A stretch of DNA of 25,012 bases, taken from contig CAMBEY010000011.1 of assembly GCA_945865705.1 (NCBI GenBank), positions 1 through 25,012 on the forward strand, given 5' to 3'. Both the position numbers and the translations under genes were made by a program. This document shows positions 1 through 8,101 of this stretch, in pieces. Within the stretch, counting starts at the first letter, position 1; the number at the start of each line of letters is the position of its first letter. The notes under the pieces are model-generated. The model did not search any database and was not told where the DNA came from. It saw only the letters and a list, made by a program, of their open reading frames with translations. The DNA is from Candidatus Sulfopaludibacter sp. SbA3 (GTDB taxonomy: Bacteria > Acidobacteriota > Terriglobia > 2-12-FULL-54-10).

Positions 1-156
1 ATGCACCCCGGGCCGATCAATCGTGGGCGCGAGTTGAGCAGCGAGGTGGCCGACTTCCCGCGCTCTGCAATTCTGAACCAAGTGGAGAATGGCATTTCTG
101 TGCGCATGGCCGTGCTGGACCTGATGCTGGCCGCGAGCCCTGAAGGGAAAAACTAA
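1..156 (+). CDS. pyrB: Aspartate carbamoyltransferase, C-terminal fragment
   Basis: This is the last 51 codons of a gene that begins before the window; the frame is open from base 1 and stops at TAA 154-156. The fragment opens with MHPGPINRG, which matches the HPGPMNRG segment near the C-terminus of aspartate carbamoyltransferase catalytic subunits. That enzyme condenses carbamoyl phosphate and aspartate in pyrimidine synthesis. The ATG at base 1 is an internal methionine, not a start. pyrC follows after 17 bases on the same strand, the usual pyrBC order, which supports the call. Only the tail can be seen, so the regulatory class of the enzyme cannot be judged. Confidence 0.85.
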   Translation: MHPGPINRGRELSSEVADFPRSAILNQVENGISVRMAVLDLMLAASPEGKN

Positions 157-173
157 GGCCAGTCCAACAGACC

Positions 174-1499
174 ATGACGACTCCTTCTCCAACTGAACTC
201 ATCGTTCGCAACGGGCGAGTCATTGACCCCTCGCAGAACATTGACCGCGCCTGCGACGTGCTGGTGCGCCAGGGCCGGATCGTTGCCGTTGGCGATAATC
301 TGCCCGCGCCTGCATCCGATGCGCGAATCGTGGATGCCACCGGCTGCGTCGTCGCGCCGGGGTTCATTGATCTGCACTGCCATCTGCGCGAGCCTGGCAA
401 GGAGTACGCGGAGACCATTGAGAGCGGCGGACGCGCGGCGGCGGCGGGCGGATTCACTTCCGTGCTGTCGATGCCCAACACCCGCCCGGTGAACGACAAC
501 GCCGCGGTAACGCGCTTCATCATCGAGACGGCGCGGAAGCTTTCGCCGGTGAATGTGTTTCCTGTGGGCGCGATTACCGAAGGCTCGAAGGGCGAGCAGC
601 TCGCTCCGTTTGCCGAGATGCAGGAAGCCGGCGCGGTGGCTCTCACCGACGACGGCTTGCCCGTTATGGACGCTGGCCTGATGCGCCATGCCATGTCCTA
701 TGCCGCCGGGCTTGGGCTGACGGTGATCGACCATGCCGAGGATTTGAATCTCACCGGCACGGGCCAGATGCATGAAGGATATACGGCGGTGCGGCTGGGC
801 CTGGCCGGAATCAGTGGCGCGTCGGAAGAGATTATGGTGGGCCGCAACATTTTGCTGGCGGCGGCGACGGGCGCGCATTATCACGTCGCGCATCTCTCGA
901 CAGCCGGGGCGCTCGAGATGGTCCGCGAGGCCAAGCGCCGCGGACTAAACGTAACCTGCGAAGTTACGCCGCACCACTTCTCGCTGATTGACGAAGACGT
1001 GAAAGATTACGACACCAATTACAAGATGAAGCCGCCGCTGCGCAGCCGCGCCGACCGCGAAGCGCTGCTGGCCGGCTTCGCCGACGGCACCGTGGACGCC
1101 ATAGGAACCGATCACGCGCCGCACGCCGGTAGCGAGAAGATGCAGGAGTTCGCGCAAGCGCCTTTCGGCATTATAGGTCTCGAGACTGCGCTGGGACTGG
1201 CTCTGGACCGTTTGGTGCAAACGGGTCGCATTACACTGGGTCGATTGGTCGAACTGATGGCGGTGAATCCAGCGCGTATCGCGGGCCTCGACAAGACCGG
1301 GCGCGGTACTCTGAAGCCTGGCTCCGTCGCCGATATTACGATCTTTGACCCCGAGCGCAACTGGACTTACGACGTGAATCAGACCTTCTCACGCAGCAAA
1401 AATTCACCCTTCCATGGAACCAGTATGCGCGGCGGCCCGGTGGCTACCATTGTCGCCGGCAATCTTGTGTGGAACGTGGAAAGAAAGTCATCCGTCTAG
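174..1499 (+). CDS. pyrC: Dihydroorotase
   Basis: The 441-residue protein is a dihydroorotase, which cyclises N-carbamoyl-aspartate to dihydroorotate, the third step of pyrimidine synthesis in the cytoplasm. Visible family motifs in order are the metal-binding HxH at H68/H70 within DLHCHLREPG, a DHAEDL segment, VAHLSTAGA, CEVTPHHF, and the late GTDHAPHA segment with the catalytic Asp at D313. The length and the HLREPG motif fit the longer type usually annotated as multifunctional-complex dihydroorotase, not the short E. coli PyrC type. It starts at ATG 174, 17 bases after pyrB, so the two are probably co-transcribed. Its end lies next to the MFS gene, which may be part of the same transcript. 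Confidence 0.95.
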   Translation: MTTPSPTELIVRNGRVIDPSQNIDRACDVLVRQGRIVAVGDNLPAPASDARIVDATGCVVAPGFIDLHCHLREPGKEYAETIESGGRAAAAGGFTSVLSMPNTRPVNDNAAVTRFIIETARKLSPVNVFPVGAITEGSKGEQLAPFAEMQEAGAVALTDDGLPVMDAGLMRHAMSYAAGLGLTVIDHAEDLNLTGTGQMHEGYTAVRLGLAGISGASEEIMVGRNILLAAATGAHYHVAHLSTAGALEMVREAKRRGLNVTCEVTPHHFSLIDEDVKDYDTNYKMKPPLRSRADREALLAGFADGTVDAIGTDHAPHAGSEKMQEFAQAPFGIIGLETALGLALDRLVQTGRITLGRLVELMAVNPARIAGLDKTGRGTLKPGSVADITIFDPERNWTYDVNQTFSRSKNSPFHGTSMRGGPVATIVAGNLVWNVERKSSV

Positions 1500-1504
1500 T
1501 TCAC

Positions 1505-2755
1505 ATGTCCATCACCCCTGAAACTGTCGCGGAGAAGGCCCCACAGAGTTATCTAGCGCGGACGTTTCGTCCTTTTCAGCACCGTGATTTCCGGTTGATG
1601 TGGACTGGCGCGTTCACTTCCACCACGGGTACGTGGATGCAGCAGGTGGCCTTGAGTTGGCTGGTGTTGGAACTCACTAACTCGGCGTTCTATCTGGGGC
1701 TGGTGGCGTTTCTGGCGGACCTGCCTATCATTTTATTTTCCCTCGTTGGCGGAGTGGTGGCCGACCGCGCCGACCGGCGCAAGCTACTGCTCGGCTCGCA
1801 GTACACGCAGATGATCTCAGCCTTTGCGCTGACGGCGTTAGTGGCTCTAGGATCAGTAAACATCTGGCATATTTTGGCGTTGGTATTCATCTCCGGCGTG
1901 GGTCAGGCCTTTGGCGGGCCGGCATATCAGGCGCTGATTCCTGGCCTGGTGGGCCGAGAAGAAGTGCCCAATGCCATCGCGCTGAACTCCATCCAATTCA
2001 ATCTGGCACGCATGGTGGGGCCGCTGATCGCCGGTGGCGTGATGGCCGCGGGCGGCATGGTTCTGTGCTTTGGCCTGAATGCGCTCTCGTTTTTCGCCGT
2101 GGTCGTCAGCCTGTACATGATTAAGGCGACGTTCATCCCCAAGAAGACTCAGGAGACTGTTTACGAAGGGCTGAAGCAGGGTTTCGTTTATGTGAAAAGT
2201 CGCGGCGCGCTATGGCAGTTAAGCGTGCTCGGTTTCATCAGCACCTTCTGCGCGATCCCCATCATGACCCTGCTGCCGGTCTTCGCCAAGCAGGTGTTTC
2301 ATCTGGATGCCACGGGATTTTCCTATCTGGTGGCCACTTCGGGAGCCGGAGCCATCACCGGCGCGATCCTCTACGCGGGCCTGCCCCATGACCGTCGTCA
2401 GGTGGGCCTCACGCTGCAGGTGCAAGGGGGCCTCGCCGTCCTGCTGGCTGTGTTTGCGCTTTCCCGCAACCTCGCGTTGAGTTATTGCGTTCTGTTTCTC
2501 ACCGGCATGGCCATCATCACCCTGTTCGCCTCCATTACTTCGCTGGTTCAGCTCGGCACGGCGGAGGAGATGCGCGGGCGCACCATGAGCATCTTCATGC
2601 TGGCCTTTCGCGGCGGCATGCCGCTGGGTGGATTGGCGCTGGGCGCGGTGGCCGAAAAATTTTCACCTTCCGCCGCGCTGCTCGGCGCGGGCATCGTTCT
2701 GGGCATCGCCGCCCTGGCCGTACAATTATTCGGAACGGGAATTAAACGCCTCTAG
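1505..2755 (+). CDS. MFS transporter, EntS/MFS_3-like exporter
   Basis: The 416-residue protein is a multi-pass membrane transporter of the major facilitator superfamily. After a cytoplasmic head (FRPFQHRDFRLMW) come about 12 hydrophobic segments. The loop between segments 2 and 3 carries the superfamily signature, GGVVADRADRRK at about residues 82-93. The opening and overall length resemble the enterobactin-exporter (EntS) type, which usually exports small molecules; the substrate here is unknown. The frame also opens at a GTG at 1469 that overlaps the pyrC end. ATG 1505 is preferred because it gives the usual N-terminus and a purine-rich stretch (GGAAAGAAAG) lies upstream, although its spacing is long. 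It follows pyrC by 5 bases, so co-transcription is likely without implying a shared function. Confidence 0.85.
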   Translation: MSITPETVAEKAPQSYLARTFRPFQHRDFRLMWTGAFTSTTGTWMQQVALSWLVLELTNSAFYLGLVAFLADLPIILFSLVGGVVADRADRRKLLLGSQYTQMISAFALTALVALGSVNIWHILALVFISGVGQAFGGPAYQALIPGLVGREEVPNAIALNSIQFNLARMVGPLIAGGVMAAGGMVLCFGLNALSFFAVVVSLYMIKATFIPKKTQETVYEGLKQGFVYVKSRGALWQLSVLGFISTFCAIPIMTLLPVFAKQVFHLDATGFSYLVATSGAGAITGAILYAGLPHDRRQVGLTLQVQGGLAVLLAVFALSRNLALSYCVLFLTGMAIITLFASITSLVQLGTAEEMRGRTMSIFMLAFRGGMPLGGLALGAVAEKFSPSAALLGAGIVLGIAALAVQLFGTGIKRL

Positions 2756-2930
2756 TTTCACTCCCTCCTCCCACTCCTTAGGCCAGCCCGAAAATGTTGA
2801 TTGCGCCATCCGTTGCTCTTCAGTACCATGTTCCCGTCAGCAGGACTTCGCGACAGAAACCATTCAGCCTGAAAGCATGCTTCACCGGCGTCATCAAATA
2901 TCTGAAAGTTATTAAGGAGGAAGTACAGGT

Positions 2931-4838
2931 ATGCAAAAGTTTCAGCATGTAGCATTCGCGGCACTGCTCGTCTCGTGCCTGTCCGCGGCGGCGTGGGCGC
3001 AGCAGACCGTTACCGTTCCCGTGGAGGTGGCGGTCTATCCGCAGATGGTCATCCACAATGCCAAAGTTGTCACCATGGATGATCACTCCTTTGGATTGAA
3101 TCGGCCCGTGGGCACCATCGTGCAGGCGCTGGCCGTGCGCGACGGCAAGATCATGGCGCTCGGCACCAATGATCAGATGCTGCGCCTGGCCGGCCCGGCC
3201 ACCGAGAAGTATGACGCCAAGGGCCGCATGGTGATGCCCGGCATCATTGACACTCACACCCACATCCACAATGGCGCGTTGAGCGAGTGGTTACTCAAGC
3301 ATCCCGAGGCCGAGCAGGAAAACGCCAACTCCTACGCCGTTACCGGCAAGACGGACGAAGAGTTGGTGCAGGCCATCACCACCATGGTGCGCGAGCATGC
3401 CCGCAGCCAAAAGCCCGGACGCATCGCCTACATCACCGTCGGTGGCGGCACGGGCAACGTCAACGGAATCCTCTTCCTGGCGCAGAAGAAGTTCACCATC
3501 TCCATGCTGGACCCGCTGTCGCCTCAGCACCCGGTGATCCTGTTCTCGCATCCTTCCTACATCGTGAACACGCAATTCGTGAAGACGCTGGAGATGCTCT
3601 ACGGAAAGGTTTCAGCCGACGCCGCAGGTCTCGATGAGTTCGGCCGCATCAAATCTACCGCCGCTCAGTATCGTCGCGAGATTCTCACCGACCTCTATTT
3701 CCGCTCGCGCGTGCCGGAGCTGGCCAAGATCACCGAAGACGGGCTGCGCCTGAACGCTGCCGCCGGCATCACCAGCTATGTGTCGCACATCATGGGCGAG
3801 CGGTTCTTGGACGCCTTCAACATGCTGGTGCGGCAGAATCGCATGCCCGTGCGCTTCGGCTACACGCATTGGTTCGGTTTCGCCGCTGGCTACGCCGACT
3901 CGGAGATTTTCTACAAGAAGATGGGCGACATGCGCGGGCACGGCAGCGATATGTTCTGGCAGGCCGGCGTGGGCTTGGGTGCCATCGACTCGGGGCCGCC
4001 GCGCTTCTGCTCCACCATGGAAGCATCGAAAGAGATCAAGGAACTTGAGTGGTGCCAGAACGGCCCCGGCACGCGGGAGTATAAAACCACCAAGACGCTG
4101 ATTGAAAATTACCAGCGCGTGCAGGTGGGACACGCTTTCGCCGACAAGGGCGTAGACTACTTCCTCGACGCCGTGGAAGAAGCCATGAAGACCAATCCCG
4201 CGATCACGCTCGATTACATCAAGGAACTGCGTCTGACCTCGGATCACTGCGGCTTCTATCCGCGCATCACGCAGATACCGCGGCTGGCGAAGTTCGGCAT
4301 GATCATCAGTTGCGGCGCCAACGTGCTGACGCGCAGCGAGCCTTGGATCGGCCCCACGCGCTTCGCACCGGAGTACATGAAGCAGATCGCGCCCATCAGA
4401 AGCGCCATCGCCGGCGGCGTGATGGTTACCTTCGAGAGCGAAGCCGGGCTGAAGGAGAGCGGCTCGATCTCCTACTTCGGCCACGCCATCCCGTTCCTGA
4501 CGCGCAAGAACGCGCGCGGTAAGGACGTCTCGCCCGACGAAGCCATCGACCGCAATACGCTGCTCAAAATGATGACCAACTGGGCGGCCCGCTACATCAT
4601 GCGCGAGAACGAACTAGGCTCGCTCGAAAAGGGCAAGCTGGCTGACATCGTGATCCTGAGCAAGGATTACTTCGAAGGCCCGCCGGACGCCCTCTACGAC
4701 GTGTATCCAGTGATGACCGTGGTGGGCGGCAAGACCCAACTGCTCCGCGCGGACTTCGCCAAGGAAGTAGGCAAAGCTCCCGTCGGTCCGCAGATCGTCT
4801 GGAACCGCCAATCGGAAAATTCAGCCGGGCCGGAGTAA
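2931..4838 (+). CDS. Exported amidohydrolase family protein (paralogue 1)
   Basis: The 635-residue protein has an N-terminal signal peptide with likely cleavage after AWA (residue 23), so it should act outside the cytoplasm. The rest is an amidohydrolase_3 (YtcJ-like) enzyme: a beta-sandwich start (VIHNAKVVTMDD), the metal HxH at H109/H111 (GIIDTHTHIHN), and probable further metal histidines H401 (VGHAFADKG) and H439 (SDHCGFYP). The C-terminus has the family's LGSLEKGKLADIVIL segment. Where relatives have the catalytic Asp (GSDAP-like) this protein reads ESEAG, with Glu at 504. A strong ribosome site (AAGGAGG) precedes ATG 2931. It is strongly similar along its whole length to the gene at 6082-8013, from which an RES gene separates it. 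The substrate is unknown; amidase, carbamoylase and deacetylase activities occur in this family. Confidence 0.85.
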   Translation: MQKFQHVAFAALLVSCLSAAAWAQQTVTVPVEVAVYPQMVIHNAKVVTMDDHSFGLNRPVGTIVQALAVRDGKIMALGTNDQMLRLAGPATEKYDAKGRMVMPGIIDTHTHIHNGALSEWLLKHPEAEQENANSYAVTGKTDEELVQAITTMVREHARSQKPGRIAYITVGGGTGNVNGILFLAQKKFTISMLDPLSPQHPVILFSHPSYIVNTQFVKTLEMLYGKVSADAAGLDEFGRIKSTAAQYRREILTDLYFRSRVPELAKITEDGLRLNAAAGITSYVSHIMGERFLDAFNMLVRQNRMPVRFGYTHWFGFAAGYADSEIFYKKMGDMRGHGSDMFWQAGVGLGAIDSGPPRFCSTMEASKEIKELEWCQNGPGTREYKTTKTLIENYQRVQVGHAFADKGVDYFLDAVEEAMKTNPAITLDYIKELRLTSDHCGFYPRITQIPRLAKFGMIISCGANVLTRSEPWIGPTRFAPEYMKQIAPIRSAIAGGVMVTFESEAGLKESGSISYFGHAIPFLTRKNARGKDVSPDEAIDRNTLLKMMTNWAARYIMRENELGSLEKGKLADIVILSKDYFEGPPDALYDVYPVMTVVGGKTQLLRADFAKEVGKAPVGPQIVWNRQSENSAGPE

Positions 4839-4863
4839 GCTGCAAAGAAAGAGGACAATTTCT

Positions 4864-4896
4864 AGGGGCCTAGGATCGTCCTGGGCTCTTTTTTTT
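4864..4896 (+). terminator. Rho-independent terminator
   Basis: A 12-bp stem with three G-U pairs (AGGGGCCTAGGA against TCCTGGGCTCTT) closes a 3-base TCG loop and runs straight into an eight-T tract. It lies 25 bases after the stop of the first amidohydrolase. It should end that transcript and insulate the RES gene downstream. Confidence 0.85.
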
Positions 4897-5005
4897 GCCG
4901 ACAGCATCGCCGACTACTCGGGCAAGCGAACCGGTCTGGTAATGATAATCACTACTCGGCTCGGACAGAAAGGCCCGGATTGCCTAGTACGCAATTTCGC
5001 GCCCC

Positions 5006-5020
5006 AAGTATAAAATACTT
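5006..5020 (+). promoter_or_regulatory. Palindrome overlapping a -10-like element before the RES gene
   Basis: The perfect inverted repeat AAGTAT-AAA-ATACTT ends four bases before the ATG of the RES-domain gene. It contains TATAAA and TAAAAT, both close to a -10 box, and no Shine-Dalgarno sequence intervenes. If it is the -10, the transcript would be leaderless or nearly so. The dyad could be an operator. No -35 at normal spacing was found, so this is tentative. Confidence 0.35.
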
Positions 5021-5024
5021 CTGA

Positions 5025-5942
5025 ATGGCAGACTCTGCTCCAATTAAGCTAGATGTCATCGCTGCTAGATTAGCAATCGCCACAATTCAGAGCCTCGACC
5101 TGCGAAGCGAGTCCATCGAACAGATTAAGCAGCTTCTTATACCAGTATTCCGTGGCTATCAAGTCCGCGCACCTCGATTCCCTCCGGGGCTGCGCCTCTT
5201 CCGAGCCCGATTATGCGATAAGCCGACCAACATTCGAGAACTTTCATACCCCCCGGCGCACTTAGTCACCCTCGGTCGGGCCAATAGACCTGGAACTCCA
5301 GTCCTCTACTGTAGTGCAGCGCGCGGGGCAGTTTTTTTCGAGTCTCGACCGCCTGTTGGATCAACCGTTGCCATAGTCCAATGGGAGACAACCTCTCCCT
5401 TGCTTGTCAATCATGTCGGCTATACACGCGAGGCATTCGGCACAATTGGCTCCGGACGAACTCAGGCAGGATGGAGTCGTGAGGCAGCTGAGATTCCAGC
5501 TCTGGATGGGGTCGAGGAGATTGTGGAATTTCTCGCCAAGTTGTTCACACGACGCGTTGCAATAGGTGAAGAGGGCAACTACAAACTCACAGTTGCTGTA
5601 GCAGAGAAGCTTTTCGCAGACGATCTCTTTGGCGGCTTGCTTTATCCTGCCGTGGCGATGCGTGCGAACGCTGACAACTTCGCCCTAAAGTCGCAGTATG
5701 CAGACAATCATCTACGTTTCGTGAAGGCGGAACTTGCACGGATCGATGCTGAACTCGATTTCGGGTATCAGATCACAGTTCTCGATACTGCAGGGGAGTT
5801 GGGGGGCGATGGGTCAATTCAATGGAGAGGCCGCCTCGATCAGTGGACTCTTCGCAACAAGGGCGACCAACTTTCATTCGTAGTCGAGAACGGAAGCTGG
5901 GTAGCCCGTGATTCAGATGGGAAAGTCGTGGAACCAGGTTGA
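5025..5942 (+). CDS. RES-domain protein (possible NAD+-degrading toxin family)
   Basis: The 305-residue protein carries an RES-like core: LFRARLC (R60, R62), a YPP at 75-77, GRANRPGTPVLYCS with Y95, and a conserved-looking Glu at E106 (AVFFES). In characterised RES toxins such as MbcT and ParT, conserved Arg, Tyr and Glu residues serve NAD+ phosphorolysis or ADP-ribosylation; equivalence of these exact residues is my inference. The protein is longer than minimal RES toxins, with N- and C-terminal extensions (the latter from about residue 235). No Xre/MbcA-type antitoxin lies on either side. Codon and base use is visibly less GC-rich than the flanking amidohydrolases, suggesting transfer. The start has no ribosome site but a palindrome just upstream. 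Confidence 0.75.
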   Translation: MADSAPIKLDVIAARLAIATIQSLDLRSESIEQIKQLLIPVFRGYQVRAPRFPPGLRLFRARLCDKPTNIRELSYPPAHLVTLGRANRPGTPVLYCSAARGAVFFESRPPVGSTVAIVQWETTSPLLVNHVGYTREAFGTIGSGRTQAGWSREAAEIPALDGVEEIVEFLAKLFTRRVAIGEEGNYKLTVAVAEKLFADDLFGGLLYPAVAMRANADNFALKSQYADNHLRFVKAELARIDAELDFGYQITVLDTAGELGGDGSIQWRGRLDQWTLRNKGDQLSFVVENGSWVARDSDGKVVEPG

Positions 5943-6008
5943 ACCCAGCCCAACCACATTGAACGAGGCGTGCAATGTTGCCGACCGCAACTCTCCCAAC
6001 TCTCTTGC

Positions 6009-6038
6009 TTGACTCTCGTTGATGACGGGAGGAAAATA
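6009..6038 (+). promoter_or_regulatory. Possible promoter of the second amidohydrolase
   Basis: TTGACT at 6009-6014 is a good -35 match. About 17-18 bases later comes the weak -10 candidate GAAAAT/AAAATA at 6032-6038. It lies 44 bases before the start codon in the gap after the RES gene. Only the -35 half is convincing. Confidence 0.3.
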
Positions 6039-6081
6039 GGCCCACTTTTCAGCAAGGCTGTTTCTGGAGGAGGGTTACCCG

Positions 6082-8013
6082 ATGAAATATTTCAATGCTT
6101 CCGCCACCATGCGAGTGGCTGTTGCGGCATTTTGGCTAATCAGTGTAGTAGCGCTCCGCGCGCCGGCGCAGCAGATGGCGAGCGTGTCCGAGGATGTGGT
6201 CGCGTATCCGGAGATCATTGTTCACAACGGCAAGATTGTCACCATGGACGATGTTTCGTTCGGCTTGAACACCAAGATCGGGACCACCGCGGAGGCGATG
6301 GCTATCCGCGATGGGCGCATTCAGCTTGTCGGCACCAATGCGCGTGTGCTGGCCATGGCGGGGCCGAATACGCAGAAGTACGATCTGAAGGGCCGCATGG
6401 TGATGCCGGGCATCATCGATTCGCATACGCACATTCACAACAACGAGTTGAACAACTGGTTGAACGATCATCCCGAAGCCGTGCGCGCGATCTCCTCGTC
6501 CATTAAGGTGGTGGGCAAGACGGACGCCGAGCTGGAGAAGGGAACTACGCTCGCCGTGCAGGAGTATGTGAAATCGAGTCCCGTGGGCCGCTGGGCATTT
6601 GTTGAAGTGGGCGGCGGAGGCGGCGCGGGCACCACGCCTGGCGTAGCCTTTCTGGCGCAAAAGAAATATACCAAGGCCATGCTGGATCGCATTGCGCCGA
6701 ATCATCCCATCATGCTGACGGCGCATCCTTCTTACGTCATTAACACGGCGGGCATTGAGGGCATCAAGAAACTTTACGGGTCGAACTTCTCGCAGGACGC
6801 CGCCGGCATTGACGCCGATGGGCGAGTGCGCGGCACCGCTCCGCAGTATGGACGCGGCCTGGTGATCGACAATTATTTCAACACGCGCGTGCCGGAGCTG
6901 GCGCAGATCGTGGAAGAAGGCCTCGCCAAAAACGCCGCCGTGGGCATCACCACCTTTGTCTCGCACCTGATGGGTCAGCGCTTCCTCGATGCGTTCAACC
7001 ACCTGGCGCGCGCCGATCGCATGCCGATTCGCTTCGCCTACACGCACTGGTACGGGCTGGCGGCGGGCTATCCCGATCCGGAGAATTTCTACCGCCGCAT
7101 GGGCGACATGGCTGGCATGGGCACGCCGTATTTCTGGCAGGCCGGCGTGGGCCTCGGCTCGATTGACTCCGGGCCGCCGCGCTTCTGCTCGTCGATGGAG
7201 GCGCCCAAGGCCATCAAGGACATGGAGTTTTGCCAGAACGCCGAAGGCTCGCCGATGTTCAAGGCCACGAAAACCGCCATTGCCAACTATCAGCGCGTAA
7301 ACGTAGGCCACGCCTATGCCGACAAAGGCGTCGAGTATTTCATGGACTCCATTGACGCCGCCATGAAGGAGAATTCCGCCATCACGCTCGACTACATCAA
7401 GTCGCGGCGGCTGACCACGGACCATTGCGGCTTCTATCCATCTATTGAACAACTGCCGCGCATGGGCAAGTTCGGCATGTACATTTCCTGCGGCGGCAAT
7501 GTGCTGTCGCGCAGCTTCTTTTGGATCGGCGACACCAAGTATCCGAAGATTTACATCAAGCGCATCGCGCCCATCAAGAGCGCCATCGAGCATGGCGTGG
7601 TGCCGTCTGTAGAGAACGAAGCGGGCGTGGTGGGCCTCAGCGCGCGGACGTATTTCTATGGAGCTGTCCCGTTTATCACGCGCAAGAACGAGATGGGCAA
7701 CGACGTTTCGCCGGAAGAGGCTGTTGATCGCAACACGCTGCTCAAGATGATGACCAGTTGGCCGGCGCGCTATGTGATGAAGGAAGACGTGATCGGCACG
7801 CTTGAAAAGGGCAAGTACGCCGACTTTTTGGTCCTCAGCGGCGACTTCCTGACCACGCCGGTGGATCAACTTGCCGCCATCCACCCGCTGATGACAGTGG
7901 TGGGCGGCAAAGTGCGGGTGCTGCGCGCCGAGTATGCGACCGAACTGGGCCGCCAGCCCGTCGGCCCACAGATCGAGTTCAACAACAAGATGCGCTACGT
8001 GGACGGAGAGTAG
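6082..8013 (+). CDS. Exported amidohydrolase family protein (paralogue 2)
   Basis: The 643-residue protein is the second of a tandem pair with 2931-4838; the two share long near-identical blocks (for example GRMVMPGIID, QAGVGLG, IDSGPPRFCS). An N-terminal hydrophobic stretch ending near APAQQ (about residue 30) acts as a signal peptide. The amidohydrolase_3 fold is marked by HxH at H115/H117, probable metal ligands H410 (VGHAYADKG) and H448 (TDHCGFYP), and a GTLEKGKYADFLVL C-terminal segment. The position of the catalytic Asp reads ENEAG, with Glu at 513, as in the paralogue. A GGAGGAGG-like ribosome site precedes ATG 6082. The pair probably arose by duplication and may have divergent substrate ranges; the substrate cannot be read from sequence. 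A long antisense frame opposite this gene is a codon-bias shadow. Confidence 0.85.
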   Translation: MKYFNASATMRVAVAAFWLISVVALRAPAQQMASVSEDVVAYPEIIVHNGKIVTMDDVSFGLNTKIGTTAEAMAIRDGRIQLVGTNARVLAMAGPNTQKYDLKGRMVMPGIIDSHTHIHNNELNNWLNDHPEAVRAISSSIKVVGKTDAELEKGTTLAVQEYVKSSPVGRWAFVEVGGGGGAGTTPGVAFLAQKKYTKAMLDRIAPNHPIMLTAHPSYVINTAGIEGIKKLYGSNFSQDAAGIDADGRVRGTAPQYGRGLVIDNYFNTRVPELAQIVEEGLAKNAAVGITTFVSHLMGQRFLDAFNHLARADRMPIRFAYTHWYGLAAGYPDPENFYRRMGDMAGMGTPYFWQAGVGLGSIDSGPPRFCSSMEAPKAIKDMEFCQNAEGSPMFKATKTAIANYQRVNVGHAYADKGVEYFMDSIDAAMKENSAITLDYIKSRRLTTDHCGFYPSIEQLPRMGKFGMYISCGGNVLSRSFFWIGDTKYPKIYIKRIAPIKSAIEHGVVPSVENEAGVVGLSARTYFYGAVPFITRKNEMGNDVSPEEAVDRNTLLKMMTSWPARYVMKEDVIGTLEKGKYADFLVLSGDFLTTPVDQLAAIHPLMTVVGGKVRVLRAEYATELGRQPVGPQIEFNNKMRYVDGE

Positions 8014-8043
8014 CTGGAAAAACAACATCGGGTATGGGGTGCA

Positions 8044-8100
8044 GGGTGTTGGGTGTGGGGCTTGGATTTTCCCTACACCCCACCCCCAACACCCTTTGTT
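8044..8100 (+). terminator. Long-stem hairpin terminator between convergent genes
   Basis: A 17-bp stem with one mismatch (arms 8044-8060 and 8078-8094) encloses a 17-base loop and is followed by TTTGTTTTTA. It sits between the end of the second amidohydrolase on + and the stop of manA on -. The T tract favours termination of the + transcript; the stem could also act on the minus strand. The GGGTGT-type wording of the arms could also mark a dispersed intergenic repeat. Confidence 0.7.
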
Positions 8101-8101
8101 T

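Noticed and set aside
1469..1504. GTG start of the MFS gene overlapping pyrC
   Set aside because: It would add a charged 12-residue extension with no family support; ATG 1505 gives the expected N-terminus.
3612..4484. 290-codon minus frame opposite the first amidohydrolase
   Set aside because: Same kind of shadow; it lies wholly within a convincing gene and has no recognisable features.
5773..6045. 90-codon minus frame near the RES gene end as an antitoxin
   Set aside because: It overlaps the RES coding sequence, has no DNA-binding helix-turn-helix pattern and no ribosome site; it looks like a shadow.
6136..8028. 630-codon open frame on the minus strand opposite the second amidohydrolase
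   Set aside because: It is an antisense shadow caused by GC-rich codon use; the translation is rich in His/Arg/Ala with no domain, while the + frame has clear motifs and a ribosome site.
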